DNA from: Halopiger goleimassiliensis
Lineage (GTDB): Archaea > Halobacteriota > Halobacteria > Halobacteriales > Natrialbaceae
DNA: 64,000 bases
Assembly: GCF_000455345.1 (NCBI RefSeq)
Contig: NZ_HG315690.1
Span: forward strand, 2,766,339 to 2,830,338
Direction: 5' to 3'
Part shown: piece by piece, positions 8,507-16,131 of the stretch
Position numbering within the stretch: the stretch's first letter is position 1
Layout of the letters: each line of letters starts with the position of its first letter
Position numbers and translations under genes: made by a program
Notes under the pieces: generated by a model
Told to the model about the DNA's origin: nothing
Databases searched by the model: none
Seen by the model: the letters and a program-made list of their open reading frames with translations, nothing else

Positions 8507-10516
8507 ATGACAGGCCCCGAAATCGGCGTCGACGTCGGCGGCACGTTCACGGACGTCTCGCTGTACGTCGACGACACGCTCGTCACGGCGAAAGTACCGA
8601 CGACCGAACAGGACCAGAGCGTCGGCGTCCTCGAGGGCATCCGGAAGGCCTGCGAGCGCGCCGGCGTCGCGCCCGAACGCGTCGAGACGTTCGTCCACGC
8701 GATGACCGTCTCGGTCAACGCCCTCCTCGAGCGCGAGGGCGCGAAGACGGCGCTCGTGACGACTGCAGGCTTCCGGGACGTCCTCGAGATCGCCAGACAG
8801 GATCGGCCCGCGCTCTACGATCTCGAGGCCGAGAAACCGGCTCCGCTCGTGCCGCGACGGCGGCGGTTCGAACTCGCGGAACGGGCGACGAGCGAAGGAG
8901 TCGAGGACCCGGTCGACCCCGACGACGTGCGCGACCTCGCCGCCGAGATCCGCGACTGCGACGCCGAGAGCGTGGCCGTCTGTCTCCTTCACGCCTACGC
9001 ACACCCGGAGAACGAACGCCGCGTCGCCGAAATTCTCCGCGAGGAACTCGACGTTCCCGTCTCGGCCTCCCACGAGGTGCTCCCCGAGTTCAGGGAGTAC
9101 GAGCGGACGGCGACGACGGTCGTCGACGCCTACGTGACGCCGGTGATCGAGGGCTATCTCGGTCGGCTGACCGACCGAGCGACGAAGGAGGGCCTCCCCG
9201 AACCGCGAGTGATGCAGGCCAACGGCGGCCTCGCGACGGCCGACACCGTCCGCGATCGGGCGGTCGAGACCACCATGTCCGGCCCCGCGGCGGGCGTCGT
9301 CGGGGCCGCGGCGACCGTCGACGGCGACGTCGTCACCTTCGACATGGGCGGCACCTCGAGCGACGTCAGCGTGGTCCGCGACGGGGCCGTCGAACGAACC
9401 GCCGAGGCCGAGGTCGGCGACGTGCCGATCGGGACGCCGATGGTGGACGTGAACACGGTCGGCGCGGGCGGCGGGTCGATCGCCTGGACCGACGCCGGCG
9501 GGGCGCTTCGGGTCGGCCCCGAGTCGGCAGGTGCCGATCCCGGTCCCGCCTGTTACGGCAACGGCGGCCGGCGGCCGACGGTCACCGACGCGAACGTCGT
9601 CCTCGGCTACATCGGCCCCGAGACGGCGCTCGGCGGCGAGTTGACCATCGACGTCGACGCCGCTCGAGCGGCCCTGGATCGCCTCGCCGAGGAGGCGGGT
9701 CTCGAGGGACCCGAAGCCGCCGCGCGCGGCGTGTTCCGGGTCGCGAACGCGACGATGACCCGCGCCATCCGCTCGGTCACCGTCGAACGGGGGTACGACC
9801 CCCGCGAGTTCGGCCTGGTCGCCTTTGGCGGCGCAGGACCGATGCACGCCGCTGCACTGGCAGACGGACTGGATATCTCGCGGGTCGTCGTCCCCGCGCC
9901 GGCCGGCGTGCTCTCGGCCTACGGACTGCTCGCGGCCGACGAGACCCACGACGCCCTGCGGACGGTCAAGACGCCCCTCGCCGAGGCCGATCCCGACGCG
10001 CTGCGGTCGGTCTACGCCGACCTTGCCGACGAGGTCCGCGAGGACGCCTCCGATCCCGGCGCGCTCCGCCTCGAGCGGGCGGCCGACTGCCGCTATGCCG
10101 GGCAGAGCTTCGAGTTGACGGTCCCCGTCGACGACGTCGACCGCGAGGTGATCGAACGCCGGTTCCACGAGCGCCACGAGGAACGGTACGGCTACCGCCT
10201 CGAGGAGCCGGTCGAACTGGTCACGCTCCGCCTGACGGGGACCATCGACCGCTCGGCACCGACGCTGCACCACGAAGGTGGCGGGGCGGCGACGGTCGGG
10301 ACGAGAGCGGCCCACTTCCCCGAACACGGCACGGTCACGGCGACAGTCTACGACCGGGCGGCGCTCGCACCCGGGGCGACCGTCGACGGGCCGGCCGTTC
10401 TCGAGCAGGCCGAGAGCACGACGGTCGTCCCGCCAGACTGGACGGGAACCGTTCGACGCGACGGTGCGCTCGTGCTCGAGCGCGACGCCGACGCGGAGGT
10501 GGACGAGGATGAGTGA
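8507..10516 (+). CDS. hyuA: Hydantoinase/oxoprolinase family protein, subunit A
   Basis: This 669-residue protein is the N-methylhydantoinase A / 5-oxoprolinase alpha type. Enzymes of this family hydrolyse cyclic amides such as hydantoins or 5-oxoproline with ATP, or carboxylate acetone, as an A-B complex. The actin-like ATPase signatures are visible: EIGVDVGGTFTDV at the start and FDMGGTSSDVS near residue 280. The family motifs VNTVGAGGGSIAW and FGGAGPMHA follow. Its end overlaps the start of the B subunit gene by 8 bases. The exact substrate cannot be told from sequence. Confidence 0.92.
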   Translation: MTGPEIGVDVGGTFTDVSLYVDDTLVTAKVPTTEQDQSVGVLEGIRKACERAGVAPERVETFVHAMTVSVNALLEREGAKTALVTTAGFRDVLEIARQDRPALYDLEAEKPAPLVPRRRRFELAERATSEGVEDPVDPDDVRDLAAEIRDCDAESVAVCLLHAYAHPENERRVAEILREELDVPVSASHEVLPEFREYERTATTVVDAYVTPVIEGYLGRLTDRATKEGLPEPRVMQANGGLATADTVRDRAVETTMSGPAAGVVGAAATVDGDVVTFDMGGTSSDVSVVRDGAVERTAEAEVGDVPIGTPMVDVNTVGAGGGSIAWTDAGGALRVGPESAGADPGPACYGNGGRRPTVTDANVVLGYIGPETALGGELTIDVDAARAALDRLAEEAGLEGPEAAARGVFRVANATMTRAIRSVTVERGYDPREFGLVAFGGAGPMHAAALADGLDISRVVVPAPAGVLSAYGLLAADETHDALRTVKTPLAEADPDALRSVYADLADEVREDASDPGALRLERAADCRYAGQSFELTVPVDDVDREVIERRFHERHEERYGYRLEEPVELVTLRLTGTIDRSAPTLHHEGGGAATVGTRAAHFPEHGTVTATVYDRAALAPGATVDGPAVLEQAESTTVVPPDWTGTVRRDGALVLERDADAEVDEDE

Positions 10517-12116
10517 GGAGGACGAGATCGACCCCGTGACCCTCGAGGTACTTCGGAACCAGCTCGAGAGCGCGGCCGAGGAGATGGGACAGGTGCTCAT
10601 CCGGGGCGCGTACTCTCCCAATATCAAGGAGCGCCAGGACTGCTCGACCGCGCTGTTCGACCGCGAGGGACGGCTGGTCGCCCAGGCCGAACATATCCCC
10701 GTCCACCTCGGGGCGATGCCGGAGGCGGTCGCGGCCGTCCTCGAGCGCGATCCGCGGCCGGGCGACGTGTTCGTGCTGAACGATCCGTTCACCGGCGGCA
10801 CCCACCTGCCGGACGTGACGCTCGTCTCGCCGCTCGCACCCGACGGGGAGATCGTCGGCTACGCCGTCTCGCGGGCCCACCACGCCGACGTCGGCGGGAT
10901 GACACCCGGCAGCCTCCCCGCCGGTGCCCGCGAGATCTACCAGGAGGGGCTCCGGCTCCCGCCGACGCGGCTCGTCGAGGGCGGCGACCGCAACGAGGAT
11001 CTCGAGTCAGTCCTGCTAGCCAACGTCCGCAACCCGGAGGAACGGCGGGCGGACCTCCGCGCCCAGCTGGCCGCCAACGAGCGGGCCGAAACCCGTCTCG
11101 CGTCGCTGTTCGACGAGCACGGTCGCGAGCAGGTCCTCGCGGGGTTCGACGCGGTGATCGACTACTCGCAAGAGCGGATGGAAGCCGCCATCGCGGAGTT
11201 GCCCGATGGCAGTTACGAGGCCGAAGACGTCCTCGAGGGCGACGGCGTGACCGACGACGACGTCGAGATCCGCGCGACGGTGACGATCGACGGGAGCGAG
11301 ATCACCGTCGACTTCGCGGGGACGAGCCCCCAAGTCGCGGGCAACGTCAACGCGCCGCGGGCGGTCGCGACGAGCGCGGTCTACTTCGTCGTCCGGTGTC
11401 TGACCGACCCCGAGATCCCGCCGAACGAGGGCTGTTACGAGCCGGTGAACGTCGAGATCCCCGACGGTAGCCTCCTGAACCCCGACCCCCCCGCGGCCGT
11501 CGTCGGCGGCAACGTCGAGACCAGCCAGCGGGTGACCGATGTCGTCTTCCTCGCGCTGGGCCAGGCCGCGCCCGAGCGCGTCGCCGCCCAGGGTCAGGGA
11601 ACGATGAACAACCTCACCGTCGGCGCGCGCGACGACTCGTTCACCTACTACGAGACGATCGGCGGCGGCTTCGGCGGCCGGCCCACCGCCGACGGCATGG
11701 ACGGCGTCCAGGTCGGCATGACGAACACGCTCAACACGCCCGTCGAGTCCATCGAGACCGAGTACCCGCTGCGCGTCGAACGGTACGCCCTCCGTCCCGA
11801 CACCGGCGGCGACGGCGAACACCGCGGCGGTCTCGGCCTCGAGCGACGGCTCCGCCTCGAGGTACCGGCGACTGTCTCGGTGCTGACCGACCGTCGCCGT
11901 CATCGACCGCAGGGGATCGACGGCGGCGAACCGGGTGCGACCGGCGAGAACCTGATCGACGGCGAGCCGATCGGCTCGAAGACGACCGTCGACGTCCCCG
12001 CCGGCACGACCGTCACCGTCCGCACGCCGGGCGGCGGCGGCCACGGCGATCCGGCCGAGCGCGACCCCGCCGCGCGGGAGCGGGATCGACGAGACGGCAA
12101 GGTCAACGAGGACTGA
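10509..12116 (+). CDS. hyuB: Hydantoinase B/oxoprolinase family protein, subunit B
   Basis: This 535-residue partner of HyuA starts DEIDPVTLEVLRNQLESAAEEMG, the usual N-terminus of the family. It carries ILRGAYSPNIKERQDCS-like and VLNDPFTGGTHLPDV motifs (residues 35-105) and ends in the glycine-rich VRTPGGGGHGDP. The ATG at 10509 was chosen because it overlaps the hyuA stop (ATGAGTGA) and lacks extra N-terminal residues; the frame stays open upstream but inside hyuA. Together with HyuA it should act on a hydantoin-like or oxoproline-like amide. Confidence 0.92.
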   Translation: MSEEDEIDPVTLEVLRNQLESAAEEMGQVLIRGAYSPNIKERQDCSTALFDREGRLVAQAEHIPVHLGAMPEAVAAVLERDPRPGDVFVLNDPFTGGTHLPDVTLVSPLAPDGEIVGYAVSRAHHADVGGMTPGSLPAGAREIYQEGLRLPPTRLVEGGDRNEDLESVLLANVRNPEERRADLRAQLAANERAETRLASLFDEHGREQVLAGFDAVIDYSQERMEAAIAELPDGSYEAEDVLEGDGVTDDDVEIRATVTIDGSEITVDFAGTSPQVAGNVNAPRAVATSAVYFVVRCLTDPEIPPNEGCYEPVNVEIPDGSLLNPDPPAAVVGGNVETSQRVTDVVFLALGQAAPERVAAQGQGTMNNLTVGARDDSFTYYETIGGGFGGRPTADGMDGVQVGMTNTLNTPVESIETEYPLRVERYALRPDTGGDGEHRGGLGLERRLRLEVPATVSVLTDRRRHRPQGIDGGEPGATGENLIDGEPIGSKTTVDVPAGTTVTVRTPGGGGHGDPAERDPAARERDRRDGKVNED

Positions 12117-12152
12117 CCGCGGATCACCCCGCCACGTCGCCGGTAACAGGAC

Positions 12153-12159
12153 CCTTATT
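12153..12159 (+). promoter_or_regulatory. TATA-like box of the DUF1028 gene
   Basis: CCTTATT lies about 29 bases before the ATG at 12185. This suggests a leaderless transcript separate from hyuAB. Confidence 0.45.
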
Positions 12160-12184
12160 CCGCTGTACGGTCATCCCTCGAGCG

Positions 12185-12949
12185 ATGACGTTCAGCATCT
12201 GCGTCCACGAGAGCTACGAGAACAACGCGGGCGAAGAGCACGATCGGTTCGGCGTCGCGGTGACGACACGACTGCCCGGCGTCGGGACGCTCTGTCCGTT
12301 CGTCAGCGAGAACGGCGCGGTCGCGACCCAGAGCCTGGTGAACGTTGACCTCGGGCGGAAGGGCATCGCGTACATCGACGACGGCCTCGCGGTCGACGAC
12401 GCGCTCGAAGCGCTGCTCAACGCCGACGACGGCGCACCCCAGCGCCAGCTCCACGGCGTCGACGGCGAGTCGACGTTCGCCTTCTCCGGCGCGGAGTGTG
12501 GCGACTGGTTCGGCCACGAGGAACGCGACCACGTCACCGTCGCCGGCAACCTGCTCACCGGCGAGGACGTCCTCGAGGCCACGCTCGCGAACTACGAGGC
12601 CAACGCCGTCCACGAGACGACCGATTCCTGGACCGGCTCGGACAGCGTCGTGGACGACGCCGAGACCGATCCGCTCGCCAAACGGCTGATCGACGCCCTC
12701 GCGGCCGGTCACCTCGAGGGCGGGGACAAACGCGAGGAGCTGACCGTCCAGAGCGCGGCGGTTCGGGTCGAGACGACCGAGTCGTTCGCCTTCGAGCCCT
12801 CCTACAACGACCTCCGGGTCGACGCGACCGAGACGCCGATCGCCGACCTGCGGGAGACCTACGACCTCGCGATGGCCGGCTACGAGGATACGCTGGCCCT
12901 GTACGAGGAAGCCTACGAGGAGGATTCGATGGAGGAAATCGACGAATGA
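12185..12949 (+). CDS. DUF1028 family protein
   Basis: The 254-residue product begins MTFSICVHESYE and has the DUF1028 pattern of an early FGVAVTTRLPGVG and TQSLVNVDLGRKGIAYIDDG. It continues with VAGNLLTGEDVLEATLANYE and an acidic C-terminal tail. The family has an Ntn-hydrolase-like fold, and members sit near hydantoinase/oxoprolinase genes in many genomes. A related amidase or peptidase role in the same pathway is therefore likely but unproven. It follows hyuB by 68 bases and has its own TATA-like box. Confidence 0.82.
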   Translation: MTFSICVHESYENNAGEEHDRFGVAVTTRLPGVGTLCPFVSENGAVATQSLVNVDLGRKGIAYIDDGLAVDDALEALLNADDGAPQRQLHGVDGESTFAFSGAECGDWFGHEERDHVTVAGNLLTGEDVLEATLANYEANAVHETTDSWTGSDSVVDDAETDPLAKRLIDALAAGHLEGGDKREELTVQSAAVRVETTESFAFEPSYNDLRVDATETPIADLRETYDLAMAGYEDTLALYEEAYEEDSMEEIDE

Positions 12950-13038
12950 GATCCCCTGCTGTGACGAGTTACCAACACGAGCGCCGTCTCTAGTCGCAGT
13001 TCTACCAGCACTGACACACACCAAACCGGACAGTGACG

Positions 13039-13392
13039 TCAGATATCTCGTAGTCCGAGACTGTACTCGAGGGCCCGGTCGACGTCGTCCATCCGGTCGT
13101 CCGGAACCGATCCGACGACGTCGGGGATTCGGTGATCGATCGAGGCGGTTCGGATCTGGCTACAGAGCGCAACGGGGTCCTCACGTAGGGAACACTCGGC
13201 CGCAGGAAGCCGTACCTCGAACGGATACAGATCCTCGCCGAACGAGGGCGTCAGCGGAACGACGATAGTCGTCGGTGCGTTCTCGTTACCGACGTCGTTT
13301 TGGACGACGAGACACGGCCGCGTCCCGCGTCGTTCCGATCCACGCGTCGGATCCAGCTCCACGATCACGATGTCGCCACGGCGAACGTGCAT
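13039..13392 (-). CDS. mazF: MazF/PemK-type toxin
   Basis: The 117-residue protein begins MHVRRGDIVIVELDPTRGSERRGTRPCLVVQND. This is the MazF fold with the conserved RGDIV start, the G-x-RP-LVVQND strand and TIVVPLT near residue 42. Family members are endoribonucleases that cut mRNA and are held by an AbrB-type antitoxin. An antitoxin-like gene ends 6 bases upstream in the same direction, giving the standard antitoxin-toxin order. An alternative is a non-toxic PemK-like regulator. Confidence 0.88.
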   Translation of the reverse strand: MHVRRGDIVIVELDPTRGSERRGTRPCLVVQNDVGNENAPTTIVVPLTPSFGEDLYPFEVRLPAAECSLREDPVALCSQIRTASIDHRIPDVVGSVPDDRMDDVDRALEYSLGLRDI

Positions 13393-13398
13393 CGGTAC

Positions 13399-13629
13399 TC
13401 ACTCCGCCCAGTCGGGAACGTCACCGAGTTGCGTATCGGCTTCGCGAGAGACGGCCCCCATCTCGTCGTCGAGTTCTCGGTGAAGATCAGCCCGTTTTCG
13501 GTATCCCTCGGCGAGTTCGTCGCGGGACGTCGGTTTCTCGATAACGATCTTGTCCCCTTCCTCACGGATCGTCACGCTGTCTCCGCCGCGAATGTCGAAC
13601 GCCTCGCGGAGTCGTTTCGGTAACGTCAA
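13399..13629 (-). CDS. AbrB/MazE-type antitoxin with doubtful start
   Basis: The protein includes TLPKRLREAFDIRGGDSVTIREEGDKIVIEKP, the swapped-hairpin AbrB DNA-binding domain, followed by a helical tail of about 40 residues that would bind the toxin. The only near-standard start in frame is TTG at 13627-13629, which removes the first beta strand. In frame upstream the codons read R-R-P-P-E-T-R before that TTG and match the expected AbrB N-terminus, but no ATG or GTG occurs there; a GTC sits where a GTG start would be expected. The gene may use TTG, a non-standard start, or have lost its start. Confidence 0.75.
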   Translation of the reverse strand: MTLPKRLREAFDIRGGDSVTIREEGDKIVIEKPTSRDELAEGYRKRADLHRELDDEMGAVSREADTQLGDVPDWAE

Positions 13630-13654
13630 ACGAGTTTCGGGCGGCCGTCGGACC

Positions 13655-14134
13655 CTATCCGGAAAACTGGTAGAGGTCGTCGCCGACGTGGTGCAGCGAG
13701 TCGACGACCTTCCCCTCGTCGCCGACCATCTCGTCGGCGTCGACGCGGGCGCGACCGATCGCCAGCACTTTGCCGTGGGACTCCTCGGCGATCACGACCA
13801 GGTCGCCCGCCGAGATGTCGTCGGTGGCCTCCGTGATCCCGGGACGCATCACATCCGCACCGTCGCTGACGAACGAGATGGCACCCGCGTCGACGGTCAC
13901 GACGCGCTTGTCCGGGTCGTAGGCGTTGGCACCCCGCACCGTCAGGAACGGTTCCTCGTCGAAGTAGGCGACCTGTGGCTCGCCGTCGATGAGGACGACC
14001 TCCCAGTCCATCTCCTCGAACTCGACGCGCTCGTAAGCGTCGCCCTCGGGCGTGACCCCGAGTCCGTCCGCGAGCGCGTCCTCGAGTTCCGAGACGGCGT
14101 CGCTTCGCAGATGATGGCGAGACTTGACCTGCAT
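13655..14134 (-). CDS. PUA domain RNA-binding protein
   Basis: The 159-residue product begins MQVKSRHHLRSDAVSELEDAL. A C-terminal PUA domain runs from about residue 75, with EPFLTVRGANAYDPDKRVVTVDAGAI, DVMRPGITEATDDISAGDLVVI and GKVLAIGRA. Proteins of this size with an N-terminal helical domain plus PUA resemble archaeal relatives of MCT-1, which is linked to tRNA binding and translation re-initiation. I chose the ATG at 14134; a GTG at 14146 would add four residues (VTPD). The stop lies 26 bases before the antitoxin frame. Confidence 0.8.
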   Translation of the reverse strand: MQVKSRHHLRSDAVSELEDALADGLGVTPEGDAYERVEFEEMDWEVVLIDGEPQVAYFDEEPFLTVRGANAYDPDKRVVTVDAGAISFVSDGADVMRPGITEATDDISAGDLVVIAEESHGKVLAIGRARVDADEMVGDEGKVVDSLHHVGDDLYQFSG

Positions 14135-14243
14135 ATCCGGAGTCACGGCGGGTCCGGGGATAAATGGCCCGTTCCACGGTTCGCGTCAGCCCGGGGATCC
14201 GTCGTCGCCCAGGCTACGACTTGCCGACGCATGCGCCCACCCC

Positions 14244-14250
14244 TAAGTAA
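14244..14250 (+). promoter_or_regulatory. TATA-like box of the small zinc protein gene
   Basis: TAAGTAA is centred about 25 bases before the ATG at 14272, the spacing expected for a leaderless haloarchaeal mRNA. Confidence 0.45.
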
Positions 14251-14271
14251 TTGCACGGCCTCGTTTGGTCC

Positions 14272-14562
14272 ATGTGGCCCTCCCGGAACCGAACTGAGAC
14301 GGTCACGTGTCTCGCCTGTGGTGACCAGGTCACGCGGTCGAAGGCCCGCGAATACGACAAACACGGCGACCGCTGGGACCGCGAGGACAAGGCGTTCGAA
14401 CACCTCTGCAAGGAGTGTCACCGCGACCTCTGTCACCACCCGCGGAACGAACTCGAGGACCTGCTCGTCGATCTCGAGGCGGGGTCGGTCCCGACCGACC
14501 GCTTTCTGGCCGACTACCTCGCCGCCGTCGAGGACCGCTACGGCACGCTCGAGGAGCAGTAA
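14272..14562 (+). CDS. Small four-cysteine zinc-binding protein, unknown role
   Basis: The 96-residue protein has C13-x2-C16 and C46-x2-C49, a likely single zinc site, within ETVTCLACGDQVTRSKAREYD and EHLCKECHRDLCHH. The C-terminal half is a charged helix pair. The ATG at 14272 was preferred to upstream starts because a TATA-like box lies 25 bases before it. I recognise no specific function; this looks like a conserved haloarchaeal small zinc protein. It is divergent from the PUA gene. Confidence 0.7.
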   Translation: MWPSRNRTETVTCLACGDQVTRSKAREYDKHGDRWDREDKAFEHLCKECHRDLCHHPRNELEDLLVDLEAGSVPTDRFLADYLAAVEDRYGTLEEQ

Positions 14563-14671
14563 CCGAATCGGGCGCGGCGCGTGATGACCTACGACCGGGA
14601 CGACGTCTCGCAGACACCCCACCCAGCCGACGGTAACGACAGTCGAGAAAACGAGGTCGCCCGGCGGGGCG

Positions 14672-14890
14672 TCACGGCTCCCGGTCGACCACCGTCACGC
14701 AGTCGGGGTCGATTTCGACGCGGTAACCGGCGTAATCGAAGCGAACGGTGACGGCGGGGTTCGACGCGAGAACGGCGGCCAGCGCCTCGGGGTCGACGGC
14801 CCTGTATAGCGGTGGTAGGTCCGTCCGGTCGCAGCCCTCACGGGCCGCGATGCGATCGAGTACCGTGACGAGTGCCGGGTGCACGATCAC
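14672..14890 (-). CDS. HalOD1-domain protein
   Basis: The 72-residue protein is a single HalOD1 output domain. It has a helix ALVTVLDRIAAREGCD, the motif DLPPLYRAVDPEALAAVL, and beta strands VRFDYAGYRVEI and CVTVV. HalOD1 domains occur in haloarchaeal signalling proteins and as stand-alone proteins of unknown mechanism. Its first 53 bases overlap the end of the zinc-ribbon gene upstream in another frame, so the two are probably co-translated. Confidence 0.75.
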   Translation of the reverse strand: MIVHPALVTVLDRIAAREGCDRTDLPPLYRAVDPEALAAVLASNPAVTVRFDYAGYRVEIDPDCVTVVDREP

Positions 14891-15017
14891 CGTCGGGGTG
14901 TTCGATCAGCGAGAGTTCGAACGCCGTCTCGCAATCGGGGCAGCGTGCTGGATCGTCCGGCGTCGTGATACGGACGGCTGTGCCACAGTCGCAGTGGATG
15001 GTGATACTCGAGACCAT
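14838..15017 (-). CDS. Small zinc-ribbon protein overlapping the HalOD1 gene
   Basis: An ATG at 15015-15017 opens a 59-codon frame whose product begins MVSSITIHCDCGTAVRITT. It carries CDC near residues 9-11 and CPDC near residues 26-29, a compact zinc ribbon. The frame continues to a TGA at 14838-14840, 53 bases inside the HalOD1 gene. The clean Cys pattern and the start position support a real gene. The last dozen residues, in the overlap, are Arg/His-rich and probably not conserved. Confidence 0.6.
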   Translation of the reverse strand: MVSSITIHCDCGTAVRITTPDDPARCPDCETAFELSLIEHPDGDRAPGTRHGTRSHRGP

Positions 15018-15111
15018 GTCTGAATCGGATCGCTGGCCCCGACGTAGCAGGAGTCGATCCAGCAGGTAAATCGGCGACAGTGGCGACTGGTCGGCGGACG
15101 TCGGCAGGTCT

Positions 15112-15117
15112 TTATTT
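15112..15117 (+). promoter_or_regulatory. TATA-like box before the candidate RNA
   Basis: CTTTATTTC around these positions is the only AT-rich block in the area. It sits about 25 bases before the first paired base of the RNA candidate, as expected for an RNA gene promoter. Confidence 0.45.
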
Positions 15118-15132
15118 CGCCAACGACAATGG

Positions 15133-15262
15133 TGGATTGCTCCCGCTACGCGGGGGCGACCGTTGAGCCGGAGTGTGAGCTTGGTCGTGAGGACTCCGGC
15201 TCAGCGCACTTTCGTGCGCGTCTGTGCGGTACGCAATCTATCCTAAAGAACGGTAGGATGCT
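15133..15262 (+). ncRNA. Candidate multi-helix structured RNA
   Basis: The segment folds into a closed multi-branch shape. GATTGC at 15136-15141 pairs with GCAATC at 15234-15239 and encloses three hairpins: GCTCCCGC/GCGGGGGC (15140-15158, 3-base loop), a perfect 11 bp stem TGAGCCGGAGT/ACTCCGGCTCA (15165-15175 with 15194-15204) and a perfect 6 bp GCGCAC/GTGCGC with a TTTC loop (15205-15220). The first hairpin shares two bases with the closing helix. A last hairpin ATCCTA/TAGGAT lies at 15241-15260. A TATA-like box lies about 25 bases before the first helix. The frame through it (15129-15344) codes for nothing recognisable. I do not know the RNA family; GTGA...GTGAG in the 18-base loop could form a kink-turn, as in H/ACA guides. 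Confidence 0.55.
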
Positions 15263-15449
15263 GACTGGTTGGCCGTCTCGCCTGTGCGGTGACCCATCGC
15301 GAGCGTCACCGTCGACCGTGGACCGTCCGACCAGACGAAACTGAGCGGAACGAACCGGCCTGGACGCGTCCAGCCTATCACGGTGCCGGCATCCGTCTAG
15401 GTATCGGCGACGCTTCGACCACGGCCACCGATGCGGTCGAAACCGCCCG

Positions 15450-15914
15450 TCAACACGGCGATCCCGGAAGGTACTCGCCGCTCGAGATCGCCTCGAGTTG
15501 CATCCGATCACCGGTCGTCATCGCCGAGTAAATGACGAACCGAAACAGGCTGGTCGGCCGGCCGCCGTCACAGGTGACTTCCTGCGTCGCCTCGTACGTC
15601 TCGTCCTCGACCCGGACCGTCGCGAGGACGCGTTCGCCATCCGGTACTCGAGCGATGTCCGCGAGCGAGATCGTCTTCCGGTCGTCGACGGCGTTCGGTG
15701 CCGGAATATCGATCTCACCCTCGAACCGAGTGGCGTCGGAGTCGTCCATAACTCGTACCTCCGCACTGAACTGCTCCGGTCGGGCGTTGAGGATCGTCAC
15801 GTTCACTGGAATTAGGTCAGCCCCACCCGACAGACATCCGGATACCGAAAGTACCCCGGTAGAGACCCCACTGGCGAGGAATCGGCGGCGACTAAAGACG
15901 GATTCACGACTCAT
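15450..15914 (-). CDS. Small Tat-exported lipoprotein, unknown role
   Basis: The 154-residue protein starts MSRESVFSRRRFLASGVSTG and has the lipobox VSGC near residue 27, so it should be Tat-exported and lipid-anchored. The mature part is a predicted beta sandwich (VNVTILNARPEQFSAEVRVMDDSD, VLATVRVEDETYEATQEVTCDG) typical of small haloarchaeal surface lipoproteins. No enzyme motif is visible. An AT-rich ATTATATC at 15929-15936 may be its TATA box. Confidence 0.75.
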   Translation of the reverse strand: MSRESVFSRRRFLASGVSTGVLSVSGCLSGGADLIPVNVTILNARPEQFSAEVRVMDDSDATRFEGEIDIPAPNAVDDRKTISLADIARVPDGERVLATVRVEDETYEATQEVTCDGGRPTSLFRFVIYSAMTTGDRMQLEAISSGEYLPGSPC

Positions 15915-16131
15915 GAAGACTCGTTTTCATTATATCGTAGTGTTTCTTTCGAAGAGACTATTCTAGGAACAAGGTGAGCCGACTTCGCTGCGCCGTTGGC
16001 CCGAGAAATCCGAACACCTCGCCGGATTCGACCCTCCTAAAGAATACTGACTGGTCGGAGCAGTTGGTAAAGCCCCAGATGAGGGAACCGCCGTCTGTAA
16101 CCAGCGGCCACGACGTCCCCAGAGACACCGG

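Noticed and set aside
15129-15344. 71-residue frame over the structured RNA candidate
   Set aside because: It has no domain, and it overlaps the paired stems, which explain its composition.
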